Shown here in pieces: positions 34,967 to 47,408 of a DNA stretch of 64,000 bases. The notes under the pieces are model-generated. The model saw nothing but the letters and a program-made list of their open reading frames with translations. It did no database searches and was not told the origin of the DNA. The translations under genes and the position numbers were made by a program. The DNA comes from Tanypteryx hageni (lineage: Eukaryota; Arthropoda; Insecta; Odonata; Petaluridae), in contig CM054115.1 in NCBI GenBank assembly GCA_028673005.1, positions 54,325,738-54,389,737 of the forward strand, in the 5' to 3' direction. Numbering within the stretch: the first letter of the stretch is position 1; every line of letters begins with the position of its first letter.

Positions 34967-35465
34967 GATAAGCTCAAATACTGTATCCGAAAGTACCACC
35001 GCCAACGCTTGAAGTTCTCCTCGTTTATCTGTTGGATCGTCAATGAATGATCCACAGGAGGAAGCCTCCTCCAACTAACATTTCGATTAAAGGGACAACA
35101 AAACTATTATTAAATGTATGAGTCATTTATTTGTTGTTTTTTATGAATGCATTAAATTGTAAATGAACCACCATATTTACTCGAATTATTCTCGAAAAAT
35201 TTCCTTAAAATATTGCAAATAAAACGTTGGTTGCGTTATTACGTCTACCGCGTATTTTTTCTTAATTCCACGTCTATAAGTAAAGATTCGAGAACTACAG
35301 GCTATGCGTATTAATGCTAAATATTGCTAAAAACAAAAACAATATTATTACTATATAAACTGGGGTAGCTGTTCCCTAACCCAATTTATCTCATAACCCT
35401 TTAGTATCTATATTCGCGGCGTTTTTCAGGAACCTAACCCCCGCGAATATGGAGGGATTACTGTA
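34967..35465 (+). mobile_element. 3' end of the Tigger element, with TIR
   Basis: On the minus strand the terminus reads CAGTAATCCCTCCATATTCG, ending at 35463 next to TA (35464-35465), as for Tigger ends. Just inside, ATATTCGCGG (35410-35419) pairs with CCGCGAATAT (35441-35450). The left terminus was not found. Confidence 0.7.
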
Positions 35466-35889
35466 ATTATTCTATACACCCACGTATTATTGTTCTTCGC
35501 ACAACTTGATGTCGTAGTCACGTGACCCGATATTCGATCATTGGTCGTAAAAATAAATGATACGTAATGTCATAAATTATGACAATAATATTCAATACAT
35601 GGTTATTAAAATAGAATGTGGCAAGTGAAATACCATAATTTTAGTATGAGTTAATATTAAATTTTTTTTATTTGTTAACGTAGCATCGAAAGTTTTGATT
35701 CCTTGCGAGAGAAAACAAAGGTTTTTAATGTCGTGACTGTTATAGGGTTTCTTAGATTCAAAACAATCAAGAGGAATTATTTTTACTGTATTATTATTGT
35801 TGCTATTAATAATATTATCAGTATCACTTCTTCTGTTGCTTGTTTTCATTCTCATATTTGTTACGAAAAATAACGGATTTTTTTCGTAA

Positions 35890-35988
35890 CTTTGAGATTT
35901 TCGTACGTATAACGAAGCACTGGACAATTTTTTTTCGCAACTTCGAAATTTCGTTAAACGGGGCAACGTAAATCGAGGTCGACCTGTA
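35890..35988 (-). mobile_element. Second Tigger/pogo-type terminus
   Basis: On the minus strand it begins at 35986 with CAGGTCGACCTCGATTTACG, next to TA (35987-35988), continuing with CCCCGTTTAACGAAATTTCG. Solo end; the partner was not found in the window. Confidence 0.5.
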
Positions 35989-36140
35989 GATTAGAAAACA
36001 TGGGTTAATAAAAATTAATATCTCCCTAGAATCATTTCTGATATATCGATTTTCAATATTTACTCGTTATGTTTAAATTACTTAAATTCGTTTATTAATG
36101 CACCAACTTAGGGGAGGGAATTATACTATAATATACTATA

Positions 36141-36197
36141 CACACTATAAGACAGAGACACACCACGGTTCGTGGTGTGTCTCTATCTTATGGTGTG
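36141..36197. repeat. Near-perfect 57-base hairpin
   Basis: Arms of 27 bases (36141-36167 and 36171-36197) pair with 25 Watson-Crick pairs, one G-T and one mismatch, around the 3-base loop GTT. The left arm contains GACAGAGACACACCACG. See findings. Confidence 0.85.
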
Positions 36198-37337
36198 CGT
36201 TCGTTCAAACTATATAGTTTAGTTTTAAATACTCCATCGTACGAAACGCGTCTATTGGTGTTACATTTCGCACTTGCCTAACTGGTTTTTATTTCACGGA
36301 GTGGCGGAAGATATAAGGGAAAATTTTTAAACCGCTGACGGTAATCGGTAATTTTGTTGCACATTTATTCTTGAACATTTATGCTTCCTTTATTGCAAAA
36401 TTATTTTTAAACACAAGACATCTTAACAAACTTTGCTGTTTCCTCTACGAGTGAAAAATGTCTATATTTTTGGCAGGTCTATTATAATTTTATCAGCTAC
36501 TGTTTTCTAAAAGAAACAAGATCTAAATTAACGTAACGAGGATTTACGTGCAAATTTAATTTCCGTAAACAGTTGTATTACGAAAGCCGCTCCTGGCGAT
36601 GGTGCATCAGTGCTGATTTAATTTGAATTACAAATCAGAAATTAATTTTACATATCCATGCATCATTCATAAGTGGATATTTCTTTTCTAACATTCATCC
36701 ATAAAATATCCTCGACCAAAATTCAGTTATAAGATTATTTCATGCCACAATATTTTATAAAATACGGAGGTCTGTGTGAACTTCGTATTACAGAACGCCA
36801 TGGTGATTATGTCATTCTAAGTTACAATTCGACCCAGTTAATTTACGATCAAATCCAATAAGTTGACTCAATGGCAATTTACACATTCACCGAGGGCTAC
36901 GAACTCGACGCTTTTATTAAGAAGCGGATTTAAGATGAAAGATTGTTGTCTATAACAAAGATAAAATTAGGCGCAATCTGAATCTGCAAACAAAATTTTA
37001 GAACATTAAATCTAATGCACAACATGTAAAAGAAATATAAAGCAGTTGAATAATAATACCGAGAGTATTTTTATGAACAAATACACTATGTCAATAAAAC
37101 TCTTTCTTGGACGAAGAACGGTACAGATAAGGTAACTTCGAAAAAAAGTCGTCCGCACTGAATGTGTTAATATTCTTTAGCGAAAATATAGCCTGTAATG
37201 GCAGTTAATCTCGCGTTATCCTTTAATATGTCAGTAATTTTACACATTTGTGCTTGTAAAAGAACTATGTTTTGATAATAAAATCCCTATTTTTTAACTC
37301 TAATCGCCTTTAAATATTTAAATAGCATCTAACATCT
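36198..37337. other. AT-rich DNA, no gene seen
   Basis: No coding or repeat signal recognised. Confidence 0.5.
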
Positions 37338-38850
37338 ACATTTTACCCTGCACCAGGCTGGTGGATGGCAGCGGGTGCAATGCACAGAGACCGACCTAAC
37401 AGTTATTACTCGCAGATTTGTCTTTACTGTTCAGGTCTAGTATTGTTCTCGGAAAGAAAGAGCCTCTATAACGCTTCATCCTACAATGGATCTGACGTAT
37501 CTTATCGTCTACCTATGTACGTTGGAGCCTTAATTATTCCCAATACATCCTCTGCTATATATTCTGACCTCTTTTTCTCTAGGAGCCTTAACCTTGAACA
37601 CAGTCTATTGCCCTCCAGAGATCTCCATTTTAGGTCTTTCAATAATGATGTGACGCTTTCCGTATGTACGTATTTTTGTTTAACAATGGCTCTTCTCCGC
37701 TGTAGGTACTCTTTCTAACTGAATTATATGACCCTCCTCATACTGGAGGCATACTTATTCCACCTGCGGTCTAACTAGTGAAAAATAACACGCTTCGCGT
37801 ACTTTCCCTGAACTATGCCGCGCTAATATTCTGCCTATGAACGTGTTTCTTTTTAACTGCGCCTATAACACGACAATTGTGCATGTCCCACGAAAGGTCA
37901 TGACAAAAGGTAACTCCTAAATATTTAACATGCTCAGCTGCTTGAATATTACTTCTATCGATTTCGTACTCGAAACGTATTTATTTGTTCGTACTTCTCC
38001 ATAACGATACTGCGGCACATTTGCTGTAATTAATTTCTATTTTTCATTCCTTACACCACGCGGAAATGGCTTTTAAATATTCCTGCAGCAACTGATGGTC
38101 ATCTCGGTTGACTATCTCCCTATTTATGACGGTGTCATCAGCGAAAATTCTAATTTTCATGCCTACTACCGAAAAATATCATTTAAATAAATTAAGAATA
38201 GTAGAAGGCCCAATACACTTTCCTGAGGAACACTGACGCAACATGAAAGGGGGAAGAGTGCATTCCATCGATGGACACTATATGTTCTCTATTCTAGAGG
38301 AAGCTTCTCACTCAACTGACAATTTTCGGATTAATACCAATTTTACTAGCTTCGCTATTCATTTCTGATGAGGTACCTTATCAAACGCCTTCCTGAAATA
38401 ATGAAAACAGAATCGACCCGAATATTTTTCTCTCCGCATCGCAACAAATCATTCACGAAAAGGCCGAGTTGCGTTTCCCGGAATCCGTGCTGGTATCCGC
38501 TATGACATGAAAGACTATTTAAGTAACCGATAACAGAGCTAAAGATAATATGCTCGAGTGTTTTGCCTTAAGGATGGGGGTAACTTGTGCTAACTTCCAG
38601 TCTTTAGGAACGGCACTTTGCGTAATGGATTTCTCAAATATTATTTTCAGATACGGTGCAGTTTCAGAGGTCATTTCTTTTAGTACTCGCGCGGATATTT
38701 TCTCCGGCCCGGGAGGTTTATTTTGTTTAATCAAGCGAAGTTGGTGCGCTATACCTTTTACCGAAAGGGCGAAATCCTCCATCGAGTCGCCCTGGTACAT
38801 TGGAATAGGTTCATATTCATCGCTAATAAAGATAAAGCTTCCTGATATTG
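37338..38850 (-). pseudogene. 5'-truncated LINE reverse transcriptase (family L-a)
   Basis: On the minus strand the RT blocks appear in order: LRLIKQNKPPGPEKISARVL (38519-38800 frame), then HGFRETQLG, GINPKIVS, VPQESVLGLLLFLIYLNDI, the catalytic box IFADDTVI (FADD at about 38132-38147 on the plus strand) and a HQLLQEYLKAISAWCKE block. Many frameshifts and stops divide them. It is a non-LTR element of the jockey/CR1-like group by eye. The endonuclease and N terminus are missing from about 38850 upstream. The 3' tail lies at 37338-37390: TGCATTGCACCCGCTGCCAT, then a TGTAGATGT end. The same tail occurs at 45166-45239. Confidence 0.8.
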
Positions 38851-39136
38851 CAATAGGTATTGTAAGTACGTGACTAATATCAACAAAAGTAACTTTTTAA
38901 AAAGAATCTATTCATTAGTCTTGTCTATATCTTGGTTAGTATGCATTTATCATATTCGATTGCAAAAAAATTCTGTTTTCTGTATTATATTTTGCATTTC
39001 ACGCAGTTTTCGTGATTAAAACTCGCATGTGGCAATTTAATTCAGTTATTATACACCTGTTAAAGATGACATTCTATATGCTTTATCAAGCAAATTTCTA
39101 AGTTTATAAAAAAGTTTATAAAAAAATTTCCAAATA
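38851..39136. other. No gene seen
   Basis: AT-rich gap between LINE and MITE. Confidence 0.4.
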
Positions 39137-39308
39137 CAGTAATACCTCGATTTAGCGCCCCCTATAGTGCCACTCTCGCATACCGCCCATGAATCGTTAT
39201 GAACAGAACTTCCATCTTATGATTACATAGAACAAGCATATAGCTCGATTTACCGCCACCCTCCATTTAGCGCAAATGCCAGCGGTGGTGCTAAATCGGG
39301 GGTTGACT
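39137..39308. mobile_element. Short Tigger-like MITE
   Basis: Begins TA|CAGTAATACCTCGATTTAGC and ends, on the minus strand, AGTCAACCCCCGATTTAGC. About 172 bp. Internal CTCGATTTACCGCC repeats part of the end. The right TA is not perfect. Confidence 0.6.
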
Positions 39309-40540
39309 AAAAAAATGAACCATAACCAACCCGTCAACAATGTTTACATCGGTCGTCGTTGTAATTCATCCCTTTAAAAGAGTTCGACCTTGGTAAAAAT
39401 GCCCTTCCTTAACCCCGACGGCTCCTGTAGTATTTTACTACATCCCTGATCCGGTTTGCATTCCCTCTCACTACAACAGCTGTTGCAGAATCATCCCTTT
39501 CTCTTTACCGCACTATCCCTCTCGCCATCACCCACATCTCCAAAAGGGAAAGAGAAATAGAGAGAGAGGCGAGCCATAAAAAATAAATTCGCCGAGTTGT
39601 CTCCATCAATGCCATGGCAAATATAACGTCAACGGGGGAAGAGGAGAGAGGGGCAGGAGTATGGTAAAGAGGTTACAGGAGTTGGTAGAATTAGGAAGGG
39701 GAGATTGAAAGGGAAGAGGGGAAAGAGAGAGAGAGAGAGAGAATGGGAGGACGAGAAAGACAAAATCTCCAACTTCCTTTCACAATCGCGAGAAAGCAGT
39801 GCATCCGACGGCGCAAACTTTCGTCCCAGACATTTTTATGCGTCCACGCGCTGTGCGACGGATGGGGCAAAAAAGGGAATAAATAAAAAAGCGAACGGTT
39901 TATAAAAAAATCGCAGTAGTGTTGAGGAAAGGGGTGCGTAGAGGGTGAGAATGGAGAATAACAGGAGAAGGATGGGGGAAAAAAGCTTCGGGAAGGTAGG
40001 TCCCTAAGTGCGACAGTAAAAACATGAGAGAGAGAGAGAGAGATAGAGAGCGGGGATAGAAAGAAGGAGGTTTTTTATATTTTCTTGTACCTTATCCTAT
40101 CCTGCTGCGGGAGCGAGAGCGCGCACATGCGCTCGTGATAGTTCGAACGACGTGTGCATTTTCTTTATCCCTCTCGTTTTATGTATTTTTTAAGTGCGCA
40201 GAGACGCCGTTCTCTTCTCGAAAGACGGGGCCATCAACGTGCAGAGAAAGAGATCTCCCTCTCTCTCTCTCTCTCTCACTTCATCTTTTATTATTATTTT
40301 TTTACGGTTTGACTACGACGGAGTTTCAGGTCGATTAATCCTCGTTTTTTTTATTCGCGCGAGGAGGTTGAAGAGCGAGGGAGTACAAAATTTACAAGAA
40401 TGGCGAACCTCTCGGGTGGAATCTTTCTCCACTTTTTACATGTGCGTTTTACGTTTTACTACAGCTGCGGTGCCTCGTACGCGTGGCGGAAACGGCGCGA
40501 TGTCGCTGTAGACGGGTTGGCGGGAAGTTTCCTGCCAGGT
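39309..40540. other. Purine tracts and GC-rich island
   Basis: GA-rich stretches at about 39545-39570, 39640-39745 and 40025-40065, a CT run at 40256-40279, and CpG-rich unique DNA at 40085-40260 and 40440-40555. Open frames are short and unsupported. Confidence 0.45.
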
Positions 40541-40923
40541 AAAGGGTGCAGGCGTGTTCCCCATTCTTTACAAGATTAAACGCGAGCTTATGAATGAATA
40601 ATGCGTTTGTATATATTTCAGGTTCGTTGTATCGTTTTGGTTAGGTGATTGATTTTTGGATGAACTTTTGCATAAGTATACATGGCTTCTTAGCACCACT
40701 CAGCCAAATGAATTACATTTTTATATCATTAAACTGCACTTCGATTCAACATTTGTATGTATATTTTAAACCAAATTGAAATGAAAATAGATTTATACGA
40801 GTTTAATGCTAAATTTCTTTATGATAATGATGAGATGAAGATATTAAAAGTATAACCTACCGCAATTCAGGGAAATATGAATAACACACGGCCATTGAAC
40901 ACGTAAGAAAACATAGTAACTTT

Positions 40924-41028
40924 GAAACGGGAGAATTACCCTGCTATGATAATTCAGTAGTAGAATATCTGCACAAGTAGAAGATCAGGGTTCGATTCCT
41001 AGTCAAAGCAGATTTTTTCTCCCGTTTC
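40924..41028 (+). other. tRNA-like sequence inside a 12-bp inverted repeat
   Basis: 40941-41011 (71 bases) folds roughly as a tRNA: CTGCT pairs with AGCAG as acceptor, a D-arm-like AATTCAGTAGTAGAAT, and a T-arm with GGTTCGATTCC. The anticodon arm is poor and position 8 is not T, so it is a pseudogene or SINE head. It is enclosed by GAAACGGGAGAA (40924-40935) and TTCTCCCGTTTC (41017-41028), perfect reverse complements. Confidence 0.5.
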
Positions 41029-42650
41029 CAAATTTTCCAAAATTCCAACATAAAGATCTTACGATCCATAATTTCCATCTATTTATACTATTTGCTTCCA
41101 AAATAAGCCCGAAATTCATTTACACACAGCAACTAAGTACTCGATGCGCTGTGGCACATTTGGAATTAAATTTAAGAAAGAATTTCAGTGTGTTTTATCA
41201 TATCCAGGCCTCGACTAGAGAAAAGGGTGTTCTTACGAAATCGATTTGGTCAAATCTTCTACCCTGTTTCGGTTAGTTGAAATCAGAGATTTCCGTCTTT
41301 CACTTGTTTCATACGGCAACTGTGATTAGTTTAGCTCTAATTAGTTCCAACTCGGTTAGAGTAAATGATTATTTTCTCTTCCCGTTTTTCATTGCGGAAT
41401 GATAAAAAATTTACTTCACAATCTCATAAAATTCTGTTTCAACAGGATATTGGAAAATGCATGCCCCAAGATAAGAATTTTCCGAATCGCTGTCCTACGA
41501 TGTGGTCAATTCATATTTTAGAAAGATTTTCCGTAATTATCGTTATATGGAAAACATTACACTCTGAAAACTTAATCCACCTCTTACTTATGATTATTTT
41601 TTATAGTTTCAAACAAGAGAAAATAATATTTCCTCCACTCCCACAATAAAGGCATATTGTAGCAGAATGAATGTATCTCTCGCGATTCAAAAAAAAAGCC
41701 ACGAGAAGTGAACGCGTGAGATTAGAAATTTTCATTAGCGAAAGAAACGGAGTAATCAAGGACGGAGCTACGAAACGCATCCCGAAACACCCAAGTTAGC
41801 CACGCCAGCCGATCCGTTTGGAGATAATCACGAGCGCATTTTACCTTTCGGGCGATTGAATTGGGTCGAGGGCTAGTGGGGGAGGGAGAAATATCACCTA
41901 CCTCTCCCGCATCTCGTGCTCTCCTTCCTTCCGCATATCCCTCCTCATTCTCTCTCCCTCCCCTCCCGGGGCTAGCGAACCTGCAGTGTAGAGCGAGAGA
42001 GAGAGAGAGTAGCTGGTGCATTTGACCGCAGGCGTAATTAGCGGCTTTATGGGTATGGAGAGAAAGGGGAGACGCCTGCGGTCTGGGTGTATGTACCCTT
42101 GGTAACAGGAAGTGCATTTCTCTGCCCCCCGCAGTCGCTCGGTCTGTAAGGTGTATGAGAGGGGGGAAGGGTCAGATAGGAGAACCCCCCTCACCATCCC
42201 TTTCCATCTTCTAAGTCGGAAGAGGGGGTTTCGTAGCAATGGCTGGGAGGGGCAGAGAGGTGCAAGGAATGAGTGGAGAGGCGGGGCAGGTGGATGAAAC
42301 ACCCCAGGGCGCATGGGAGAAGGGCGGTAACGTAGAGGCGGGGAAAAGAGGTAGACGGGAGCGGAAAGTGCGCTGGGAGATAACTTATCTACATCTGACC
42401 GTCTGGCATTGTCTCTCTCACTTCCTATTTCTCTCTATCCCACGCCCTGCATGCTCTTTCTTCTCCGACACGCGGTATTTTTTTAAAGGTCAAACAGAGG
42501 AGATTGCATGTCTGTGTGTGTGCATTGTGTGTGCGCATATGTGTTACACGTACTTGCACCATGCGTTCATTAACCTAACTGTGAGACGTTTTATAGTTAG
42601 CAGTCCGCAGCGTTTCGCGTCGCCATGGTTTCTTCGCGTGTAAGAATCAT
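41029..42650. other. No gene; GC-rich purine/pyrimidine island at 41.8-42.4 kb
   Basis: 41860-42350 is GC-rich with mixed CT and GA runs. Several overlapping chance frames on both strands have low complexity and no domain. Confidence 0.45.
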
Positions 42651-45165
42651 TTTCTATTAATTAGTCTACTGGATTTCTATGAACTCGTATAGAAACAAAT
42701 GAGGAAAATTTTGCGTGTAAATACTTTTTAAACGTCTAATACTTGTTCACCTCCTTTGATTTATATTGAGTTTAAAAAATTGAGATGAAGATAAGTACGA
42801 GCAATATTTATCTCATTTTTAGTGTGAATACCGATCTATCTTACTTAATCAATAACTAATTTATTTCTTTAAATTTACGTGTCTTCAATCCCAAACTGTA
42901 TAATAAGAGATGGATCATTTTTATTGAAAATAATAAATAAGAGTGAAAAATTGCGTTTTATCTTCTTCTTTTGGTCTAAACACTAATGCTAAAGAACGTA
43001 AATTAATATTTTTATTGGAAATATTATTATTTTGATTTATAACGAAGTTAAATCAAAGCAACTGTAACATGACGGTTAAATTTGGGATATTTGAATGCTA
43101 CTTAATTAGTACCAATATCATCAGGAGGCTTTTGGAGCCATAATTCCAAAATTTCTATTTGATATATTAATATCAGCATTTTCGTGGCTTCTATCATTTA
43201 AAGAGTTAAAATTTTAATAAAAAACAGGAAGATTAAACAGTTTGATATGCTGCAGTGTAACTGGCTTTCCAAATGAATTCATCTCACGCGGCACTTCGAG
43301 CAAACTTGCTACTGTTTTGCAATCCACTACATATATCATCTGGCTGCTAATTTTTTTAACGCGATACGGGCTCATTTTATATTCATTTACTTTTCAAGTA
43401 AAAGACAAAAAAATAGCAGGCGTGATCTATGGACAAAGTTCGTCGACTTTTTCATCCGTGGGCTGCAGTATGACGTTAGAATTAAGTTGAATCAAGGACA
43501 TTGCATTTCAGTCGCATTTTTTTCGCCTAACGCAATTGATCATTACGCGCAGAATAAAATCCACCCGTTATTCGATTGGGTGATGTTGGCTATGGCTGCA
43601 ATTTTACTTCGAACTTAATCGATGCGAATACAAAAATGAATCGCCAAAAAGCATTATTTAATGAATACGGAAAATATAATTTTTCGTGTTCTCGAAGCTT
43701 TCCTTCCCCCTGTTCCTCGTACGATAAAAATGTCTGACCAGTGATTGTATTTGAGAAAAATTATAATTAAACGGCCACATTTTGATTGAAATGTATTAAT
43801 GTTTTGCTCAGAAATTTTATCGCAAAATAAATACATGAAGTTTTGTCTCCAATTTATCTTAACAAAAGTAAATGAATACATTATGTTTGGCCATGCAAGC
43901 ATGTGACGATAGATTCTAAAACCTATATAGAATTATTTATCTCCTATGCAACATAACCAATATATAAGAATATATTATTGTCGATCTGTCTAATCCCGCA
44001 GTGGCAAATCTTAATTCGCCTTAATCTGGTGTTACTGGATACGGTTGGGATCGAGCAAGGGGATAAAAACCCTTCCGTGGCGTCTAGCAGTTTGCTGCTG
44101 CATAGTAATATCTTTATGGCAAGTCGACATGCGTTCAACTCCAACGGAAGTTCTCCACGCATCTCGGTCTCTTAGGAAATTCCATCCGATATTACGACAA
44201 ATTAATTCGTTTAGATTAGATAAATGGCCATATTAGACCGTTCTTTCGCGTGACACGCTGTAAACAAGCGCCGCGACCGAATGTTAACTTAAAAATAACA
44301 TTTGACCTTCCTTTCTTCCAACACAAGCGGCAAAGTTTGAATTGTTAATCGTTCGAAAAAATGGGCAACGCCCTCGAGCAATAGAGATTCTCATCGCATA
44401 ACTAACATCGATTTTTTATAAGTAAAACTTATACGAATTTTAATAATCGCCTAATTCTACGCTTAGGAAGATTCGTGCATTTCTCCGAAATTTAGTTCCT
44501 GTTAAGGGAAGATGAAGCGAGTCTTGAAATATATGCTTCAGCACCTGAGGGTGTTTCAGGTTGGTTAAAATAAAAGCGTCCAAACGACCGCATGCGTTAG
44601 TAAAAATGCATTCGTCGAAGTGGATGCAGATGTTTTCACTCCTCTCTCCCCTTTACTGATGGGCAAATAAATCAAGTTTTAGGAGAAAACGGGTTAAATT
44701 TCTCATTCGGACAGCTTATTAAAGGGCCGGGGACGAAATAACCGGTCTGGCGGTTTCGGATTCTTTTTTCCCACAACCGCCTGCGACGATCAGATGGACG
44801 TGGAAAAAAAGTTTTTTTAACGCTTTCCTTAAAAAACTGAGAGAGATAAAAGTCTCTGATATATCAAGGAGCATTTAATATCTTTTAATGCTCCAAGTGG
44901 CGCGAGATGTACAACTCGAAAGCGTTTGTCCTCCCCCCATGGAATAGCATTTGCATAATTGCGATGCCTACTTTAGCCCCCTCCCTCTCTCTCTCTCGCT
45001 TATAATGCTTCGGGGTTGGAAGGGTTTCAAGCGACATAAATGCGACGGTCGATTTTCCACCTGCGTCGGAATAGGATCATTTTTTTAAAGCCACATAAGG
45101 CATTGTTTCCTTTAAATATAAGCTTCTTGTGAAACATAAGGATTGAGTATATGATAGAGGTTAGA
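42651..45165. other. No gene; GC-richer patches at 44.0-44.3 and 44.7-45.1 kb
   Basis: AT-rich from 42651 to 43970. The patches at 43980-44280 and 44690-45080 look like unique, non-repetitive DNA. 44949-44962 has ATTTGCATAATTGC, which contains an octamer-type ATTTGCAT site. No protein domain. Confidence 0.35.
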
Positions 45166-45239
45166 GGTTATGGTGCATTGCACCCCCTGCCATCCACCAA
45201 TTAGGTGAATTGCAGGGTAACATGTAGATGTAGATAGAT
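45166..45239 (+). repeat. LINE 3' tail fragment (family L-a)
   Basis: TGGTGCATTGCACCCCCTGC, then CATCCACCA, GCAGGGTAACATGTAGATGT and a TAGATAG end. It is the same tail as the minus-strand LINE ending at 37338. Extreme 5' truncation, as is usual for target-primed insertion. Confidence 0.7.
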
Positions 45240-45560
45240 CGAACCTCTGACTCGAATTTCAATGCTCAAATTTTCGTTTCCCCGAGGAAGATGTTGCTCA
45301 CCGTTAATTTTTTTAGCTTTGAATTTGTCTTCATATTAGAATTTTCTGTTACGAGGATCATTTTATTTATGCCAAAGAAATCGAATTCCGGCTTTGGTGT
45401 TACATAAAGCTTTTGGCTGGAATAGCGGATCTACCAAAATTTTACCTTTCAGGCTGCTCGAGAGAGTTTTTCCAAAGATGGATGTCAAAACAATTTTTTA
45501 ATTATTGTTATTCACATAAACGCTACAATTGGGAGCAGGTCCCGGTGGCAGCGGGTCTCC

Positions 45561-45855
45561 ATCACAACTCAATGCATAATACCCAAATAACATAATAAAA
45601 ATTGGGTTTACTTAATACAAAAATATAACCTTTTTGATACCATTTCCTATACACTATATGCTACTTCTTAACTTCAAGTCACAGGAACTCTCGTCACAAC
45701 AGCTTAGGTATCACTCAATACATAATACCCAAATTAAATAACAAAAATTGAATGTACTTAATACAAAAATTTAACCTTTTTTGATAGTAGTTCCTATACA
45801 CTATATACAACTTCTTGACTTCATGTCACAGGAACTCTCGTCACAACAGCTTAGC
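45561..45855 (+). repeat. 146-bp tandem duplication
   Basis: Two units, starting at about 45561 and 45709, share CATAATACCC (45575 and 45721), TACTTAATACAAAAAT, TTCCTATACACTATAT and CACAGGAACTCTCGTCACAA. Identity is high (about 85 percent by eye). Confidence 0.8.
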
Positions 45856-46019
45856 TACAAACTACAACATGTTTCATTTGTTATTTGTCCATACAACTAC
45901 AAAAATTTAGAATAAGTTAATAATCTTCTTCATGAATTAAAAAAAAAGTCGACCCTAATTTGATATTAGATATTTATTTGGAGTATTGTGATTAAATTAT
46001 AACCCTACTATGTTTATTT

Positions 46020-46111
46020 ACAATAATTAACGCCACTTGGTGGCGCAAGTCCTATAAAAAATATATATAATAATAAATAAAATGCTAACCTACAAATACT
46101 CATATTAAATA
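46020..46111 (-). repeat. 3' untranslated tail of LINE L-b
   Basis: Downstream of the RT remnant on the minus strand: A/T-rich with TATATATAA. It ends near a short hairpin, CGCCAC facing GTGGCG (46031-46045). Confidence 0.45.
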
Positions 46112-47408
46112 TTAAATACTAAAGTTTTTAACAATTTTACTTTTGAATGCTTTCTCGGTTTGAGGAAAGGGCATAAGAAGTTCTTCAGGTAAATCATTCC
46201 AGTCCAATGCTGTTCTATTGAAAAATGAATATTTACCAACATCTTTTCTTCGAACGTTTGTACGAACTTTACACGAGTGATCATTTTTACCTGTAAATGT
46301 CGGGGTTTTAATCTTAAGTTTTAGTTCTTTCCAGGCCGGTTTACCGGTATACACTTGATAAAAACAAACCAACCTTTTCACTTTCCTCCTCTTTTCTAAA
46401 GTTTCCCACCCAAGCTCCTTTAACATATCTGTTACATTATCCTCTCTTCCATAACGACCCATAACAAACCTGGCTGCCTTTCGCTAAACCTTTTCCAATT
46501 TATTAATATGTATTCTGTCATGATGATCCCAGACTCCTGAAGAATATTCCAATATAGGCCTTACTATTGTTTTGTATGCTAATTCTTTAGCTTTCCTACT
46601 TCTATGTTTTAAAATTCTCATAACAAAGTTAAGTGCCTTGAAACCCTTTGAAACTATACATTCTACCTGAAGACCCCATGCTAAATCTTTCGTAATATGT
46701 ATTCCAAGATATTTTATATTATCAACCTTCGGTATTTGTATCCCCTCCATATAGTAAGTAAAATTACTCTTTTCCCTTTTCATAGAGAATAGAATATGCT
46801 TGCTTTTCTTAACGTTTATTTTCATTTTATTTGAACATACCCAAGACATCAGCTTATCTATGTCCCTCTGCAGTAAACCTGTCATTTTCATCTTTAATGA
46901 CTCTATAAATGATGCAGTCGTCTGCGAAAAGTCTCATTTTTGAGGATATTTGACTTGGTAAATCATTTATTTAGATTAAGAATAATAACGGTCCTAAAAC
47001 GCTTCCCTGAGGGACACCTGAGGTGACATCTATTTCATCTGATAAACTATCTCCTATCCTAACCCTTTGTTTTCTATCTGCTAGAAAGGTTTCTATCCAT
47101 CGCACTACCCTCATATCTATTCCTAGAGCGTAAACCTTAGTAAAGAGTAAATCATGAGGTACTACATCAAATGCTTTCGTTAGATCTATCACTATACCTT
47201 CCGCTTCCTGACTATTGTCTAATGTTTCTGCAATATCTTCACATAACTCTAGCAACTGAAGCTCGCAGGAATGACCCTTTCTGAACCCAGCCTGACCTTC
47301 AAATATCATATAATTATTTTCTAAAAACTTTTGTATATTTGTAATTTTCGTCAAACGCGTTTTTATAAAATATGTGTAAGTATTAGTGCGCATATCTACC
47401 CTTTGCAT
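46112..47408 (-). pseudogene. 5'-truncated LINE reverse transcriptase (family L-b)
   Basis: The minus-strand frame starts inside the RT domain. It shows FEGQAGFRKGHSCELQLLEL, then IDLTKAFDVVPHDLL, SGVPQGSVLGPLLFLI and, after one TAA, INDLPSQISS and MRLFADDCIIY, so the catalytic FADD box is kept. A single frameshift near 46880 moves into the thumb/C-terminal frame (LQRDIDKLMSW, INVKKSKHILF, IKYLGIHITKDLAWG, RPILEYSSGVWD). A TAG near 46475 interrupts before a last segment at 46112-46462 that ends in WNDLPEELLMP, a typical LINE C terminus. Two stops and one frameshift in about 1.3 kb make this younger than L-a. The 5' end is lost above about 47408. Confidence 0.85.

Noticed and set aside
41722..42314. 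Overlapping 131- and 138-residue frames on the minus strand
   Set aside because: GC/CT-rich low-complexity island; both frames open together and show no domain.
43978..44236. Overlapping frames in both directions that might be an exon
   Set aside because: No domain, no clear splice sites and both strands equally open; left as unassigned GC-richer DNA.
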